A stretch of 64,000 bases of DNA from Rickettsia endosymbiont of Cardiosporidium cionae (GTDB taxonomy: Bacteria > Pseudomonadota > Alphaproteobacteria > Rickettsiales > Rickettsiaceae). The position numbers and the translations under genes are program-made. Positions 18,032 through 27,749 of this stretch are shown piece by piece. The number at the start of each line of letters is the position of its first letter. Within the stretch, counting starts at the first letter, position 1. The stretch spans positions 62,001 to 126,000 of the forward strand of contig NZ_JADAQY010000005.1 of the NCBI RefSeq assembly GCF_015476335.1, in the 5' to 3' direction. Under the pieces are notes generated by a model. It did not search any database and was not told the DNA's origin. It saw only the letters and a program-made list of their open reading frames with translations.

Positions 18032-19783
18032 ATGAAAGACAATAGTAATATTGATATAAAAAATAATCCATTAAAAATAGCAATAAAAAAATGTAATTTT
18101 GCATTCAAGATTACTTTCTGGTTTGCATTCGCCACCAATTTGTTGATGTTGCTTACACCGTTATATTCACTGCAAGTACTAGATAGAGTATTAGGTAGCC
18201 GTAATCTTAATACATTGCTTATGCTTTCAATCATCGTGGGATTAATTTATCTAGTATATGCTATGCTACAAACAGCCAGATCTTTCACGCTGATTAAAAT
18301 TGGTGAGTGGCTAGATAATAATGTTTCGCCTGAACTTTTTCATCATTCAGTTTCTGCCGCTGCATCTAAAATGAATCAATCATCGAGCCAATTATTACGA
18401 GATTTTGAAACAGTAAAACGATTTTTAACTAGTACAGGAATCAATACACTATTCGATGCACCCTGGAGTATAGTATATTTTATTGTTGTATTCTTAATAC
18501 ACCCATATATAGGAGCAATTGCTCTGTTAGGAGCGGTATTAATAGTTAGTTTCGGTCTATTTAATGCAGTGGCTACAAATCAAGAATTAGGAGAAGCAAC
18601 TCATCATATCAGAAAAGGACACATACAAGCAGATATAGCAAACAGAAATGCAGAAACAGTGGAAGCAATGGGAATGATGAAAAATGTATCTAAAATATGG
18701 TCTGTATTTAATAAAAAGTCACTTTCGCACCAATCCAATGCAAGCTACAGAAGCGGTATAATATCGAATATATCAAGATTTGTAAGAAACCTTATGCAAA
18801 TGGCAGTAACCGGGGTTGGAGCATATCTAGTAATTGATACGTACGGCAACGCAATGACAGCAGGTAATATGATAGCAAGTTCTATTATAGTAGGTAAAGC
18901 ACTTGCACCTTTCGATAATGCTATAGTCATGTGGAAAGAAATTAGTGGCGCACTAAGATCATATAAAAATATTAATATGGGGTTTGATCAGTATTCAACT
19001 AGAGTACAATCAATGGTAATACCAAATATATCAGGTAATCTTGTAGTAGATGACTTACACTACGCTTTGCCAACTATTGCCAACCCTAACATAGGCAAGA
19101 TACAACATACAACAACACCTAAATTTATAATAAAAGGCATCTCTTTTGGTTTAACTGCTGGGGAATCCTTAGCAATTATAGGCCCTAGTGCTTCAGGAAA
19201 ATCTACTTTAGCAAAATTAATAGTAGGAGTATGGAAAGCATCTTCTGGAGTAGTAAGATTAGATGGAGGAGATGTGTATACTTGGAATAGAGAGAATTTT
19301 GGCACACATATAGGATATTTGCCACAAAATGTGGAATTATTTAGTGGTTCTGTAAAACAAAATATAGCCAGAATGTCTGAAGAGATAGATCCTGAAAAAA
19401 TAGTGGAAGCTGCTACAATATCTGGAGCTCATGAAATGATACTCGCATTACCTAACGGATACGATACTGATATAGGGATAACTGGTACTAACTTATCGGG
19501 TGGACAAAAACAGAGAATAGGATTAGCAAGATCATTTTATGGTACACCTAAATTACTCATATTAGATGAGCCAAACGCAAATCTCGATAGATCAGGAGAA
19601 TCAGCTCTTGCAAAAGCACTAATTAAAGCTAAGCAACTACAAATTACTGTAATAGTAATCTCACACCGTTCAGATATTTTATCAGTAGTAGATAAGATAA
19701 TCTTTTTAAAAAATGGATCAATTTTGCAATTCGGTTCCAAAGAAGAAATTCTTCTAGCATTACAACAACAAAAAATCAGTTAA
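18032..19783 (+). CDS. type I secretion ABC transporter, PrtD/AprD family
   Basis: This inner-membrane exporter ATPase drives type I secretion. The transmembrane domain covers about residues 20-320, opening with NLLMLLTPLYSLQVLDRVLGS, the usual start of the PrtD group, with no C39 peptidase domain in front. The nucleotide-binding domain has the Walker A GPSASGKST at about residue 390, a Q-loop in GYLPQNVELFSGSV, the signature LSGGQKQRIGLARSF, Walker B LLILDEPNANLD and a switch His in VISHRSD. Length 583 is standard. The membrane fusion partner begins 12 bases downstream and a TolC is at 54464-55816, so all three components of a channel are encoded, though no obvious RTX substrate is in the window. 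Confidence 0.95.
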   Translation: MKDNSNIDIKNNPLKIAIKKCNFAFKITFWFAFATNLLMLLTPLYSLQVLDRVLGSRNLNTLLMLSIIVGLIYLVYAMLQTARSFTLIKIGEWLDNNVSPELFHHSVSAAASKMNQSSSQLLRDFETVKRFLTSTGINTLFDAPWSIVYFIVVFLIHPYIGAIALLGAVLIVSFGLFNAVATNQELGEATHHIRKGHIQADIANRNAETVEAMGMMKNVSKIWSVFNKKSLSHQSNASYRSGIISNISRFVRNLMQMAVTGVGAYLVIDTYGNAMTAGNMIASSIIVGKALAPFDNAIVMWKEISGALRSYKNINMGFDQYSTRVQSMVIPNISGNLVVDDLHYALPTIANPNIGKIQHTTTPKFIIKGISFGLTAGESLAIIGPSASGKSTLAKLIVGVWKASSGVVRLDGGDVYTWNRENFGTHIGYLPQNVELFSGSVKQNIARMSEEIDPEKIVEAATISGAHEMILALPNGYDTDIGITGTNLSGGQKQRIGLARSFYGTPKLLILDEPNANLDRSGESALAKALIKAKQLQITVIVISHRSDILSVVDKIIFLKNGSILQFGSKEEILLALQQQKIS

Positions 19784-19795
19784 TTAATAATTATT

Positions 19796-21328
19796 ATGTC
19801 TAATGATCAATCAAAAAAACATTCTGATAATTTAATTAAATTACAGCAATTGTTAGAATTACAAAATAAGGCAAAAACTAATTCCTCTAATAAAACTTTC
19901 AGAGATAAGTTTAAAATACAGAGTATATTACAATTTATTATCAAGAAAATGCAAAAATGGGTGGGATATATTGATCTTGCAATAAATTTCATAATAAATA
20001 AAAAACTACATCCAGAACATGATGTAGTAAACCATGCCAGGGCCCCCATATTATTCGGAGCATATATTATAGTATTTTTTGTAATATTTGGCCTAATATG
20101 GTCAGTTGTAGCACCTCTAGATAGCTCATCTACTGCAATAGGACGTGTGATTAATACTAGTAAAACAAAAGTTTTAAACCACCCAAATGGCGGGATAATA
20201 AAAGAAATTCACGTTAAACTCGGAGATAGAGTGAAAAAAGGTGATACATTAATTACCTTAGATGATATAAAAGAAAGAGTGAAATATGAAGATGTACTCA
20301 ATCAATATAGAGAATTGGTAGCTTCAGAAACTAGGCTAATAGCAGAAATAAGTAACAGTGATCATGTAGAATACAATGATCCATTATTAGAAGATCTTCA
20401 ATTAGATCCAATAAAAAAAATCATTAAAATACAAAATAGTATTTTTGAATCAAGAAAACAGTCACATCAAGCCAGTATTAATGCATTTTTAGAAAAAATT
20501 AAACAAACCAAGCAACCCATAGAAGGGTTAAATGCAAGAAATCATTGGCTAAAAAATAAACTAGAATTAGCTCAACAAAGAGCCACTAACGCAAAAACGC
20601 TAGCAAAAAAAGGATTCATAAAACAAGATGATCTAATGGAGGCACAAAATAAGGTTATAGAAATTCAAAGTGCTATAGATACTAATTTATTTGAAAAGTC
20701 TAAAATAGAGAACGAAATATCAGAAATCCAATTAAGATTGATACAGCATAAAAGTGAAATAAACGTAAAAACATTTGAAGAACTAAAAGAAACCAGAACT
20801 CGTGCTAGATCCGCTAAAGAAAGCTTAACAGAAATATCTTATTATCTTTCAAAGTCAATCATAAGAGCTACAGAAGATGGAATAATTAACCGTATCAATT
20901 TTCATAGCGTAGGACAAAATATTCCTCCTTCTTATACCATACTTGAAATTTCACCACTGAATGATAATTTGATAATTGAGGCACAAATAGAACCTAGTAA
21001 TATAGATTCTGTCTCTGTAGGGCTTAAAACAAAGATAAGATTTAGTGCATTTAAATCGAGAACCAGCCCCGTATTCAAAGGTGAATTGGTATCTTTATCA
21101 CCAGATGTTATATTGGAAAGATCAGAAGATACAGGCAGTAGAGCCTATTACCTAGCAGAAATTAAGATAGATATAGAACATTTTAATCAGCTAGCAAAGC
21201 TTCGTAACTTAGAAATATCTCCAGGTATGCAAGCTGAAATACAAATAGTAACAGGTACTAGAACGTTATTTAGATATTTAATAGACCCAATAATTGATGC
21301 CATGTTTAAAGGTCTTAACGAAAGATAA
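19796..21328 (+). CDS. type I secretion membrane fusion protein, HlyD/PrtE family
   Basis: The protein links the ABC exporter to TolC across the periplasm. An unusually long cytoplasmic N-terminus of about 80 residues precedes one membrane segment (about 83-107, ending WSVVAPLDSSS). The lipoyl/biotinyl-like half motif GGIIKEIHVKLGDRVKKGDTL follows (cited here as the part to VKKGD, residues about 131-150), then a long coiled coil (about 180-335) and a C-terminal beta domain with the NxxGxR-like GIINRINFHSVGQNI region and LEISPGMQAEIQI close to the end. Length 510 exceeds many PrtE proteins because of the N-terminal extension. It is 12 bases after the ABC gene and surely cotranscribed. Confidence 0.93.
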   Translation: MSNDQSKKHSDNLIKLQQLLELQNKAKTNSSNKTFRDKFKIQSILQFIIKKMQKWVGYIDLAINFIINKKLHPEHDVVNHARAPILFGAYIIVFFVIFGLIWSVVAPLDSSSTAIGRVINTSKTKVLNHPNGGIIKEIHVKLGDRVKKGDTLITLDDIKERVKYEDVLNQYRELVASETRLIAEISNSDHVEYNDPLLEDLQLDPIKKIIKIQNSIFESRKQSHQASINAFLEKIKQTKQPIEGLNARNHWLKNKLELAQQRATNAKTLAKKGFIKQDDLMEAQNKVIEIQSAIDTNLFEKSKIENEISEIQLRLIQHKSEINVKTFEELKETRTRARSAKESLTEISYYLSKSIIRATEDGIINRINFHSVGQNIPPSYTILEISPLNDNLIIEAQIEPSNIDSVSVGLKTKIRFSAFKSRTSPVFKGELVSLSPDVILERSEDTGSRAYYLAEIKIDIEHFNQLAKLRNLEISPGMQAEIQIVTGTRTLFRYLIDPIIDAMFKGLNER

Positions 21329-21483
21329 AATAAAATATCTTACAAACTATCTTATAAACTCACTACACCGATTATATAAAGAAAATATATGTAGGACTAA
21401 TAAACAACTGTCATATTATGTTGATTTAATATATACTATACCACTGTTAATTACTTATTGTTGTATTGTAGGTCTGTTTACCT

Positions 21484-23304
21484 ATGTCAAAAGAATTTAT
21501 TCGTAACTTTGCTATAATAGCACATATAGATCATGGAAAGTCCACTATAGCGGATAGATTAATAGAATATTGTGGAGGACTAGAACAAAGATATATGAAA
21601 AATCAAGTTTTAGACTCCATGGAGCTAGAGAGAGAAAGAGGTATAACGATTAAAGCCCAGACTGTACAGCTTAAGTATAAAGCAAAAAATGGCCACATAT
21701 ATCAACTAAATTTAATTGATACACCAGGGCATGTAGATTTTTCTTACGAGGTAAGTAGATCACTAGCAGCATGCGAAGCTTCGTTGATGATAATAGACGC
21801 AACTCAGGGTATACAAGCACAAACAATCGCAAATTTACATCAAGCTCTTGAAAATAGGCACCATATAATTACTGTACTCAATAAAATTGATCTAGCTGCA
21901 TCAGAACCTGAAAAAGTTATAGCACAAGTAGAAGAAATATTAGAAATAGATACAAAAGATGTATTATTGGTATCAGCTAAAAAAGCAATAGGTATTGGAG
22001 ATCTTCTAGAAACAATAGTAAATAAAGTACCAGCCCCAAATTTTGGTTATACTGAGCTAAATAATGATAAAGAAATACTAAAAGCTTTACTAATAGATAG
22101 CTGGTATGACAATTATCTAGGTGTAGTAATATTAATTAGAGTATTTTCAGGAGTTATACGCAAAAATGCTAAGATCAAAATGATTGCAACAAATGCTACA
22201 TATAACGTAGAAAATGTTGGATATTTTTCTCCTAAAAAAACAATATGTGATGAACTCACCAGTGGAATGATAGGCTTCTTTACTGCTTCAATAAAAGATA
22301 TAGATGATTGTAAGGTAGGAGATACAATTACAGATTCTATACATGAAAATATCAGATGCTTACCTGGGTTTAAACCTAAAACTCCAATGGTATTCTGTAG
22401 TTTATATCCTGCTGAAACATCTCAATTTGCTAATTTAAAACATGCATTAGAAAAACTCAGATTAAATGATTCAAGCTTAGAATTACAAGTAGAAAACTCT
22501 CATGCGCTAGGCTCAGGTTTCAGATGTGGATTTTTAGGATTATTACATCTAGAAATAATCCAGGAACGCATAGAAAGAGAATTTGATATTAGATTAATTA
22601 CTACCGCTCCAAGCGTCATGTATAAAATACAGCTCAATAAATCAGGCAAAGAACTAGTTATCCATAATCCTACAGAATTTCCTGCATTAAGCGAAATAAA
22701 ATCTATGCTCGAACCATGGGTCAGAGCAACTATAATAGTGCAGGAAGAATTTTTAGGCCTTATTATAGAATTATGCATCAATAAGCGGGGAACACAACTA
22801 GATATGCAGTATATCACAGGACAAAGAGTAATATTAACTTATTCTTTACCACTGAATGAAATAATGTTTGACTTTTATGATAGTCTAAAAAGCTATTCTA
22901 AGGGATACGCCAGTTTTGACTGGGTTATGGATACATACCAGCCTACAAAACTGGTAAAACTTAGTATATTGGTAAATGGCAGCACAGTAGATGCCTTATC
23001 CCTGATTATTTTTAAGGACAATGCTGAACAAAAAGGCAGAATCTTATGCAAATCATTAAAAGATCTAATACCAAGAAAATTATTTCAAATATCTATACAA
23101 GCAGCTATTGGTAGCAAAATTATAGCAAGAGAAAATGTTAAGGCATTGAGAAAAGATGTAACAGCCAAATGTTACGGGGGAGATATTACTCGTAAGAGAA
23201 AGCTTCTTGATAAACAAAAAGAAGGTAAAAAGAAAATGAAGAACATTAACAATGTAGATATACCAAAATCTGCCTTTATAAAGGCACTAAAAATAGGACA
23301 TTAA
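21484..23304 (+). CDS. lepA: elongation factor 4 (LepA) GTPase
   Basis: LepA is a translational GTPase that acts on stalled or mis-translocated ribosomes. G1 is AHIDHGKST near residue 13, G3 is DTPGH near residue 78, G4 is NKID near residue 131 and G5 is in VSAKKAIG. The EF4-specific C-terminal domain is present with KGYASFDW (about 475) and the [20 protein letters not shown] segment near residue 560. Length 606 is full. The start was taken at [16 protein letters not shown], the normal family start. A 155-base gap separates it from the type I secretion genes. Confidence 0.98.
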   Translation: MSKEFIRNFAIIAHIDHGKSTIADRLIEYCGGLEQRYMKNQVLDSMELERERGITIKAQTVQLKYKAKNGHIYQLNLIDTPGHVDFSYEVSRSLAACEASLMIIDATQGIQAQTIANLHQALENRHHIITVLNKIDLAASEPEKVIAQVEEILEIDTKDVLLVSAKKAIGIGDLLETIVNKVPAPNFGYTELNNDKEILKALLIDSWYDNYLGVVILIRVFSGVIRKNAKIKMIATNATYNVENVGYFSPKKTICDELTSGMIGFFTASIKDIDDCKVGDTITDSIHENIRCLPGFKPKTPMVFCSLYPAETSQFANLKHALEKLRLNDSSLELQVENSHALGSGFRCGFLGLLHLEIIQERIEREFDIRLITTAPSVMYKIQLNKSGKELVIHNPTEFPALSEIKSMLEPWVRATIIVQEEFLGLIIELCINKRGTQLDMQYITGQRVILTYSLPLNEIMFDFYDSLKSYSKGYASFDWVMDTYQPTKLVKLSILVNGSTVDALSLIIFKDNAEQKGRILCKSLKDLIPRKLFQISIQAAIGSKIIARENVKALRKDVTAKCYGGDITRKRKLLDKQKEGKKKMKNINNVDIPKSAFIKALKIGH

Positions 23305-23410
23305 TGAATATTTCCTATTATTTTTAGGTTTCTATAGAATATTACTATAAGTAAGCACCCAGATTTTATTGATATATAATACTGAATACAGAATCTTTTT
23401 CATAATTAAA

Positions 23411-24313
23411 ATGCATATAAGAATCGGTACAAGAAAAAGTTTGCTCTCTTTACGACAAACACAATTAGTGATTGATAAATTATTATCAATATTTCCCAAA
23501 TATAGCATAGAAATTGTCCCTATAACAACTAAAGGGGATCAAATATTAAATAAAGCACTTTATGAAATAGGAGGAAAATCTTTGTTTATAGAGGCAATTG
23601 AAGATCAATTGATAAAAAAACACATAGATATAGCTGTGCATTCTTTAAAGGACATGCCAGGGATTTTAGACAGAAAATTCTCAATTGTAGCAGTTTTAGA
23701 AAGAGAATGCCCAAATGATGTATTATTCACAGGTAATAATAATAAATATAAAAATATTTTAGATTTACCTAAAAATGCAATAATTGGTACCTCATCTCCA
23801 AGACGTACAGCTTTTATTCAATCATTGAGGCCAGATATCAAAGTCGTAATATCACGAGGCAATATCAATACTAGAATTCAAAAGATAGAAAATCAAAAAA
23901 TAGACGCACTAATTCTAGCATACGCAGGGCTAAAAAGAACAAATTTATACGATATAAAAAATACTAATATTATAGAAACCACACAGATCTTACCCGCTGC
24001 AGGGCAAGGTATAATCGCAATAGAAACTTTATCTAATAATATTAAAATGAAAAGAATCTGCAGTCATATTAATGATACGAAAACTTGGAATCTAGCGATG
24101 TCAGAAAGATCATTTTTAGAATATCTAAACGCAGATTGCCGCACAGCGATATCTGCATATGCCAGATACAATGAAAAACAGAATATTATCACTCAGTATA
24201 TGCTATCGGACCACAAAAGCAAAAAAATGGTTTTTTGTACCGAAGAAACAGAAGTATCAAATGTAAAAGAAACTAGTATAAAAGCTGCAAAAAAACTTTT
24301 AAAATCCTTATAA
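23411..24313 (+). CDS. hemC: porphobilinogen deaminase (hydroxymethylbilane synthase)
   Basis: HemC condenses four porphobilinogens to hydroxymethylbilane in heme synthesis. Motifs in order: GTRKSLLSLRQTQ at the start, DIAVHSLKDMPG near residue 80, GTSSPRRTAF near residue 130, RGNINTRIQKI near residue 153, LPAAGQGIIAIE near residue 200, and NADCRTAISAYA containing the Cys that carries the dipyrromethane cofactor. I use the ATG at 23411 (MHIRIGTRKS), 300 residues; the frame is open 14 codons upstream but that part has no family match. It is convergent with tRNA-Ser. hemF is at 48711-49562. Confidence 0.96.
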   Translation: MHIRIGTRKSLLSLRQTQLVIDKLLSIFPKYSIEIVPITTKGDQILNKALYEIGGKSLFIEAIEDQLIKKHIDIAVHSLKDMPGILDRKFSIVAVLERECPNDVLFTGNNNKYKNILDLPKNAIIGTSSPRRTAFIQSLRPDIKVVISRGNINTRIQKIENQKIDALILAYAGLKRTNLYDIKNTNIIETTQILPAAGQGIIAIETLSNNIKMKRICSHINDTKTWNLAMSERSFLEYLNADCRTAISAYARYNEKQNIITQYMLSDHKSKKMVFCTEETEVSNVKETSIKAAKKLLKSL

Positions 24314-24399
24314 CTAGGCAGGCAACTGTATGAACAAGATATCCCTAAAAAACTATCACAAAATTATCGAATAATAAAACATTGCAGCCACGAGGCGTG

Positions 24400-24486
24400 C
24401 GGATAGGGTGGGATTCGAACCCACGGTATAGTCACCTACACGCTGGTTTTCAAGACCAGTTCCTTAAACCACTCGGACACCTATCC
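24400..24486 (-). tRNA. tRNA-Ser (UGA)
   Basis: The minus strand gives an 87-base class II tRNA: acceptor GGATAGG paired with CCTATCC, anticodon stem CTGGT/ACCAG around loop CTTGAAA with anticodon UGA, a long variable arm (GTGTAGGTGACTATAC) and a T arm with GGTTCGAATCC. The discriminator is G and CCA is not encoded. The gene lies between hemC and rpsD. Confidence 0.96.
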
Positions 24487-24492
24487 AAAACA

Positions 24493-24520
24493 ATAAAATA
24501 TAAAATATAAAATATAAAAT
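24493..24520. repeat. four perfect copies of a 7-base tandem repeat
   Basis: The heptamer ataaaat is repeated four times without a mismatch between tRNA-Ser and the end of rpsD. It is a simple-sequence repeat likely to vary in copy number by slippage. It lies in non-coding DNA, so no phase-variation role is apparent. Confidence 0.85.
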
Positions 24521-24530
24521 CGACTATCCA

Positions 24531-25151
24531 CTACCTAGAAAAATACTCGACTACCTTACTAAAATCTGGCTTAAATGGATAAGGAATATCATCGATTTTA
24601 GGGACCCTAACAAAGCATCCAGACATTTTATCAGAATCAACAGACAAATACTCAGGAATAGAATTCTCCCTTCTAGCTAACGAATCCTTACAAATATTAA
24701 GATTTTTAGAAGTATCCTTAATCTCAATAGTATCAGATACAGACAATCTGATACTCGCTATATTAACTCTTCTCCTATTTAACATTACATGACCATGTGA
24801 AACAAGCTGCCTTGCAGCAAAAATTGTAGGAGCAAAATTCATTCTATAGACTACTATATCCAGTCTCCTCTCTAACAATCCTGCAAAATTTTCAGCGGTA
24901 TTACCTTTGGCCTTACGAGCTAATAAAAAAACATTCTTAAACTGTTTTGATGTAATCCTACCATAATGCATCTTTATCAATTGTTTAGCTTTAAGATGAT
25001 CACCAAAATCTGATACTTTAGCTTTACTATAAGAATTACCATGTTGGCCAGGAGGATAATTTCTTTTATTATAAGCATCCTTACTACTACCCCATAACGT
25101 ACTACCTAACCTTCTACTAGCCTTATATTTAGATTTAATAATATTTGTCAT
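24531..25151 (-). CDS. rpsD: 30S ribosomal protein S4
   Basis: S4 is a primary 16S rRNA binder. The N-terminal part YKASRRLGSTLWG and the NYPPGQHGNSYSKAKVSDFG block are typical, and the S4 RNA-binding domain around residues 95-155 carries LERRLDIVVYRMNFAPTI, then ARQLVSHGHVMLNRRRVNI. The start is the ATG at 25151 (MTNIIKSKYK), giving 206 residues; the frame continues three codons to a TTG. It is alone, not in the alpha operon, as in Rickettsiales generally. A good promoter (25219-25247) and a palindrome at 25158-25169 precede it. Confidence 0.97.
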   Translation of the reverse strand: MTNIIKSKYKASRRLGSTLWGSSKDAYNKRNYPPGQHGNSYSKAKVSDFGDHLKAKQLIKMHYGRITSKQFKNVFLLARKAKGNTAENFAGLLERRLDIVVYRMNFAPTIFAARQLVSHGHVMLNRRRVNIASIRLSVSDTIEIKDTSKNLNICKDSLARRENSIPEYLSVDSDKMSGCFVRVPKIDDIPYPFKPDFSKVVEYFSR

Positions 25152-25157
25152 TATTTT

Positions 25158-25169
25158 CAAATTAATTTG
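25158..25169 (-). promoter_or_regulatory. palindrome overlapping the rpsD ribosome-binding region
   Basis: The 12 bases caaattaatttg form a perfect palindrome 7-18 bases before the rpsD ATG, where a ribosome would load. No Shine-Dalgarno sequence is visible at the usual distance; an aggagg lies further upstream at about 25198-25203. A role in S4 feedback control is speculation. Confidence 0.3.
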
Positions 25170-25218
25170 ATTATTTTACATAAAAAACAGGATAAGACCT
25201 CCTAAAATCAGCCACGAC

Positions 25219-25247
25219 ATTATAGCTAAATATCTGCTATCATACAA
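25219..25247 (-). promoter_or_regulatory. sigma-70-type promoter of rpsD
   Basis: Reading leftward, a TTGTAT box (25242-25247) and a perfect TATAAT box (25219-25224) are 17 bases apart. Transcription would begin near 25212, leaving a leader of about 60 bases. The rest of the roughly 340-base spacer between rpsD and holC (25152-25489) holds no gene that I can support. Confidence 0.6.
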
Positions 25248-25489
25248 CATCTAGATTAATGATAACAAAAAATATATAGCTAATCACATATACCCAGCAG
25301 AGCTTATGACAATCGTTTGTAAATCCAAAGTTCAATACCGATTCCAAAAACACAGTCATAATATAAATGATTAATCATATAAATACAACAAATCCTTTAG
25401 TAAAAAAAAGATTTTCACTACTAATAATGCAATACAGAAGATCTTAAATAAAAAATATACACAATAAATATAATAATTGTAATAATAAA

Positions 25490-25966
25490 TTACACTGATC
25501 GATTCCAAACTGAATTATGTTTTGTAAATAAACTTAGTGTTATTTTAGATTTTAATGCAGATCTTTCTATCAAATCCTTCATATTATCAAATTGTATAGC
25601 TGATTCTTCTGTGAATATGTAGAGTATGTTTTGTAACCCTAATTTATCAGTATCTAATAATAATAAATCTAAAACTAACTCCTTATGTACGTTAACCAAA
25701 ATTATCGACTTCCCCGAATTAGGCACTTCCAACTTATCAGTAATATATACAGGCTGTACATCTGTATATTTATCAAATTTAGTGGCATGAGGTATAAATT
25801 TTCTAGAATACGTCCAAAGCAATGCATCTAATTTAGTAATAGATTGCTCACGATCATTAACGATTACTACAGACCTAGCACCAGACAAATAACATTTTTC
25901 CGCCAAAGCACAAACAGTCATTAACAAATCACTTAATAAAACTTGATAGCAATTGACTTTAATCAT
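25490..25966 (-). CDS. holC: DNA polymerase III chi subunit
   Basis: HolC is the clamp-loader accessory subunit that contacts single-strand binding protein. The pattern LLWTYSRKFIPHA near residue 50 matches the family's LW-xxxxSFIPHA segment, followed by QPVYIT and a hydrophobic VNVHKEL strand; the small alpha/beta fold length of 158 is typical. I start at the ATG at 25966 (MIKVNCYQ). It overlaps the upstream antiporter-like gene by 8 bases and is therefore the last gene of that transcription unit, an arrangement with no evident functional logic. Confidence 0.8.
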   Translation of the reverse strand: MIKVNCYQVLLSDLLMTVCALAEKCYLSGARSVVIVNDREQSITKLDALLWTYSRKFIPHATKFDKYTDVQPVYITDKLEVPNSGKSIILVNVHKELVLDLLLLDTDKLGLQNILYIFTEESAIQFDNMKDLIERSALKSKITLSLFTKHNSVWNRSV

Positions 25967-27665
25967 GTACAAAAATAAATAACAAAAAAATTAATAATAC
26001 TAATATAATTGATATTGCAAACCTCTGATCACATAAATAATTCACTGATTCTACTCTACCCCTCACAGAAATAGAAATATTAACCAATTTTGCTAAAATA
26101 ATATTTTTTATTCTACTAATTATGCTAGAGATAAGCGAAATAGCATAACCATAAAATTTGGCTAACATATTACCTATATCAATCACCAAATTTATAGTAG
26201 ATTGATTACCATGTTTTATAAAAATTACTTGTGAAACCAATATAACAGTAAAAATAATCAATATTTGTTTAATAACAGTAAAAATAGAAACATCTATACT
26301 GCTAAATAATATAGAACCATCTACATACCATCCTATAAAGTATAAACAACTACTAGCAAATAGTAAAATTGAGACTAATATAATACTAACTTTATCTGTA
26401 ATATTTACTGTACAGCTAGAATATTTATTTAATGAAATATACCTATTCCAAGGCAGAGAAGCAATTAATACTATATTAAAAAATGATGTAATTAAAAAAT
26501 AAAACTTATCCATAACAGTATTTGCTATCATCGACTTAATAAAAAAACTTGCAGTAAATGGAAAACTAATCATGTGTAATATAGATAATATCCAACCAGA
26601 TATTATCCAAATATTATTTGTTTTAACAATTAAACTAGATTGTCTAATGTTATATTTATCAATAAAAATAACAGTAGAAAGATTAAACAAGGTCTTATAA
26701 ATAATACTAATAAAGAAATACCTAACAATTAGATGTTCTACTTTATTAACATCTGGCACTGTAGTATAGCATAAGAAAATGCTATACTGAATAACAGAAA
26801 ATAAAGAGATTAATTTCAATAAATCATCCATAAATATAGACTTTATATATGAATAAATTAATGTAGTGATCGCAAACAACGCAATTATGAATCTAAATTC
26901 CTGGTGTGAAAACATCTTCAAAACAGTGAAACAAATAGATATACTAGAAAAAAATAAATATAAAAATCCGCTACAAGAGGCAGCCGAATAATTTTCAACT
27001 ATAGCTCCACAAAATGGAAACACCGCAAGGCTAATTAAAAAACCTAATAACATAATAACAGTAACAATTGCAGCTATCTGCGAAGTTTGGTAAAAATTAC
27101 TCATATTAATTATATTATAATTACCTGTCGCTTCTTTAATATATAAAACACCTAATAATACCATATAACCACACACCAAATGTGTATAAAAATATCTGTT
27201 AGAAGAGATTAGATGTTTTTTACTGTTTCCTGAATAAAATATAAGAATTGCTCCTGCAATAGCGCTTATCTCTATAGCAATAAATAATGAAATAAAATCA
27301 CTAGAAAAAATTAATAAATATGAACATCCGGCTATAATAGAACCCAATATTAACTCGAATATACGGTTATTAGACAAAGAATTTAGGTTAGATGACAAAA
27401 ACATTATATTTAAAGCACAGCATATTAATCTATTATCATATGAAAATTGAAAAATTATTGATGAATTACTAGAAATATTTATATTATATTGCCCATCTAG
27501 AAAATATAATGATACAAATACTAATAATGTCGGTATAATAGAGAGTACGTAACACATAACTCCTAAATAATTAGAATTATTAGCTCTGAGAATATTACGA
27601 TATACTAAAAGTAATATAGAAGATATTATTGTAATACAAGAAGGGTGTAAAATTATTACTTGCAT
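25959..27665 (-). CDS. antiporter-like membrane subunit (NuoL/M/N-MrpA/D superfamily), degenerate channel motif
   Basis: A 568-residue protein with about fourteen hydrophobic segments, third of three Proton_antipo_M-type subunits in the cluster. The TM5-like segment SDFISLFIAIEISAIAG retains the key Glu. The next hallmark, PxHxWLPDAxxxxPxPVSALLH in active members, is replaced by AVFPFCGAIVENYSAASCSG, so the His, Trp-Leu-Pro-Asp and the Ser-Ala-Leu-Leu-His run are lost. This suggests a structural or modified role. I begin at the ATG at 27665 (MQVIILHPS); a TTG four codons earlier is the alternative. It overlaps holC by 8 bases. Substrate cation and direction cannot be told from sequence. Confidence 0.72.
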   Translation of the reverse strand: MQVIILHPSCITIISSILLLVYRNILRANNSNYLGVMCYVLSIIPTLLVFVSLYFLDGQYNINISSNSSIIFQFSYDNRLICCALNIMFLSSNLNSLSNNRIFELILGSIIAGCSYLLIFSSDFISLFIAIEISAIAGAILIFYSGNSKKHLISSNRYFYTHLVCGYMVLLGVLYIKEATGNYNIINMSNFYQTSQIAAIVTVIMLLGFLISLAVFPFCGAIVENYSAASCSGFLYLFFSSISICFTVLKMFSHQEFRFIIALFAITTLIYSYIKSIFMDDLLKLISLFSVIQYSIFLCYTTVPDVNKVEHLIVRYFFISIIYKTLFNLSTVIFIDKYNIRQSSLIVKTNNIWIISGWILSILHMISFPFTASFFIKSMIANTVMDKFYFLITSFFNIVLIASLPWNRYISLNKYSSCTVNITDKVSIILVSILLFASSCLYFIGWYVDGSILFSSIDVSIFTVIKQILIIFTVILVSQVIFIKHGNQSTINLVIDIGNMLAKFYGYAISLISSIISRIKNIILAKLVNISISVRGRVESVNYLCDQRFAISIILVLLIFLLFIFVHD

Positions 27666-27749
27666 AAAATTAACCAATTACACTATCTAAATTAAGTTAT
27701 CTATAAATAGCAAAGTTGAAATTGTCTGTAAATTAATTCGTAGAATACA

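Noticed and set aside
21294-21506. 70-codon frame bridging the membrane-fusion gene and lepA
   Set aside because: It overlaps both real genes, has no ribosome binding site and no recognisable feature.
23369-23410. Upstream extension of hemC
   Set aside because: Fourteen extra codons carry no family similarity and the ATG at 23411 gives the usual MxxRIGTRKS start.
24493-24520. Heptamer tandem repeat as a phase-variation switch
   Set aside because: It lies downstream of both rpsD and tRNA-Ser rather than in a promoter or coding frame, so no switching effect can be argued.
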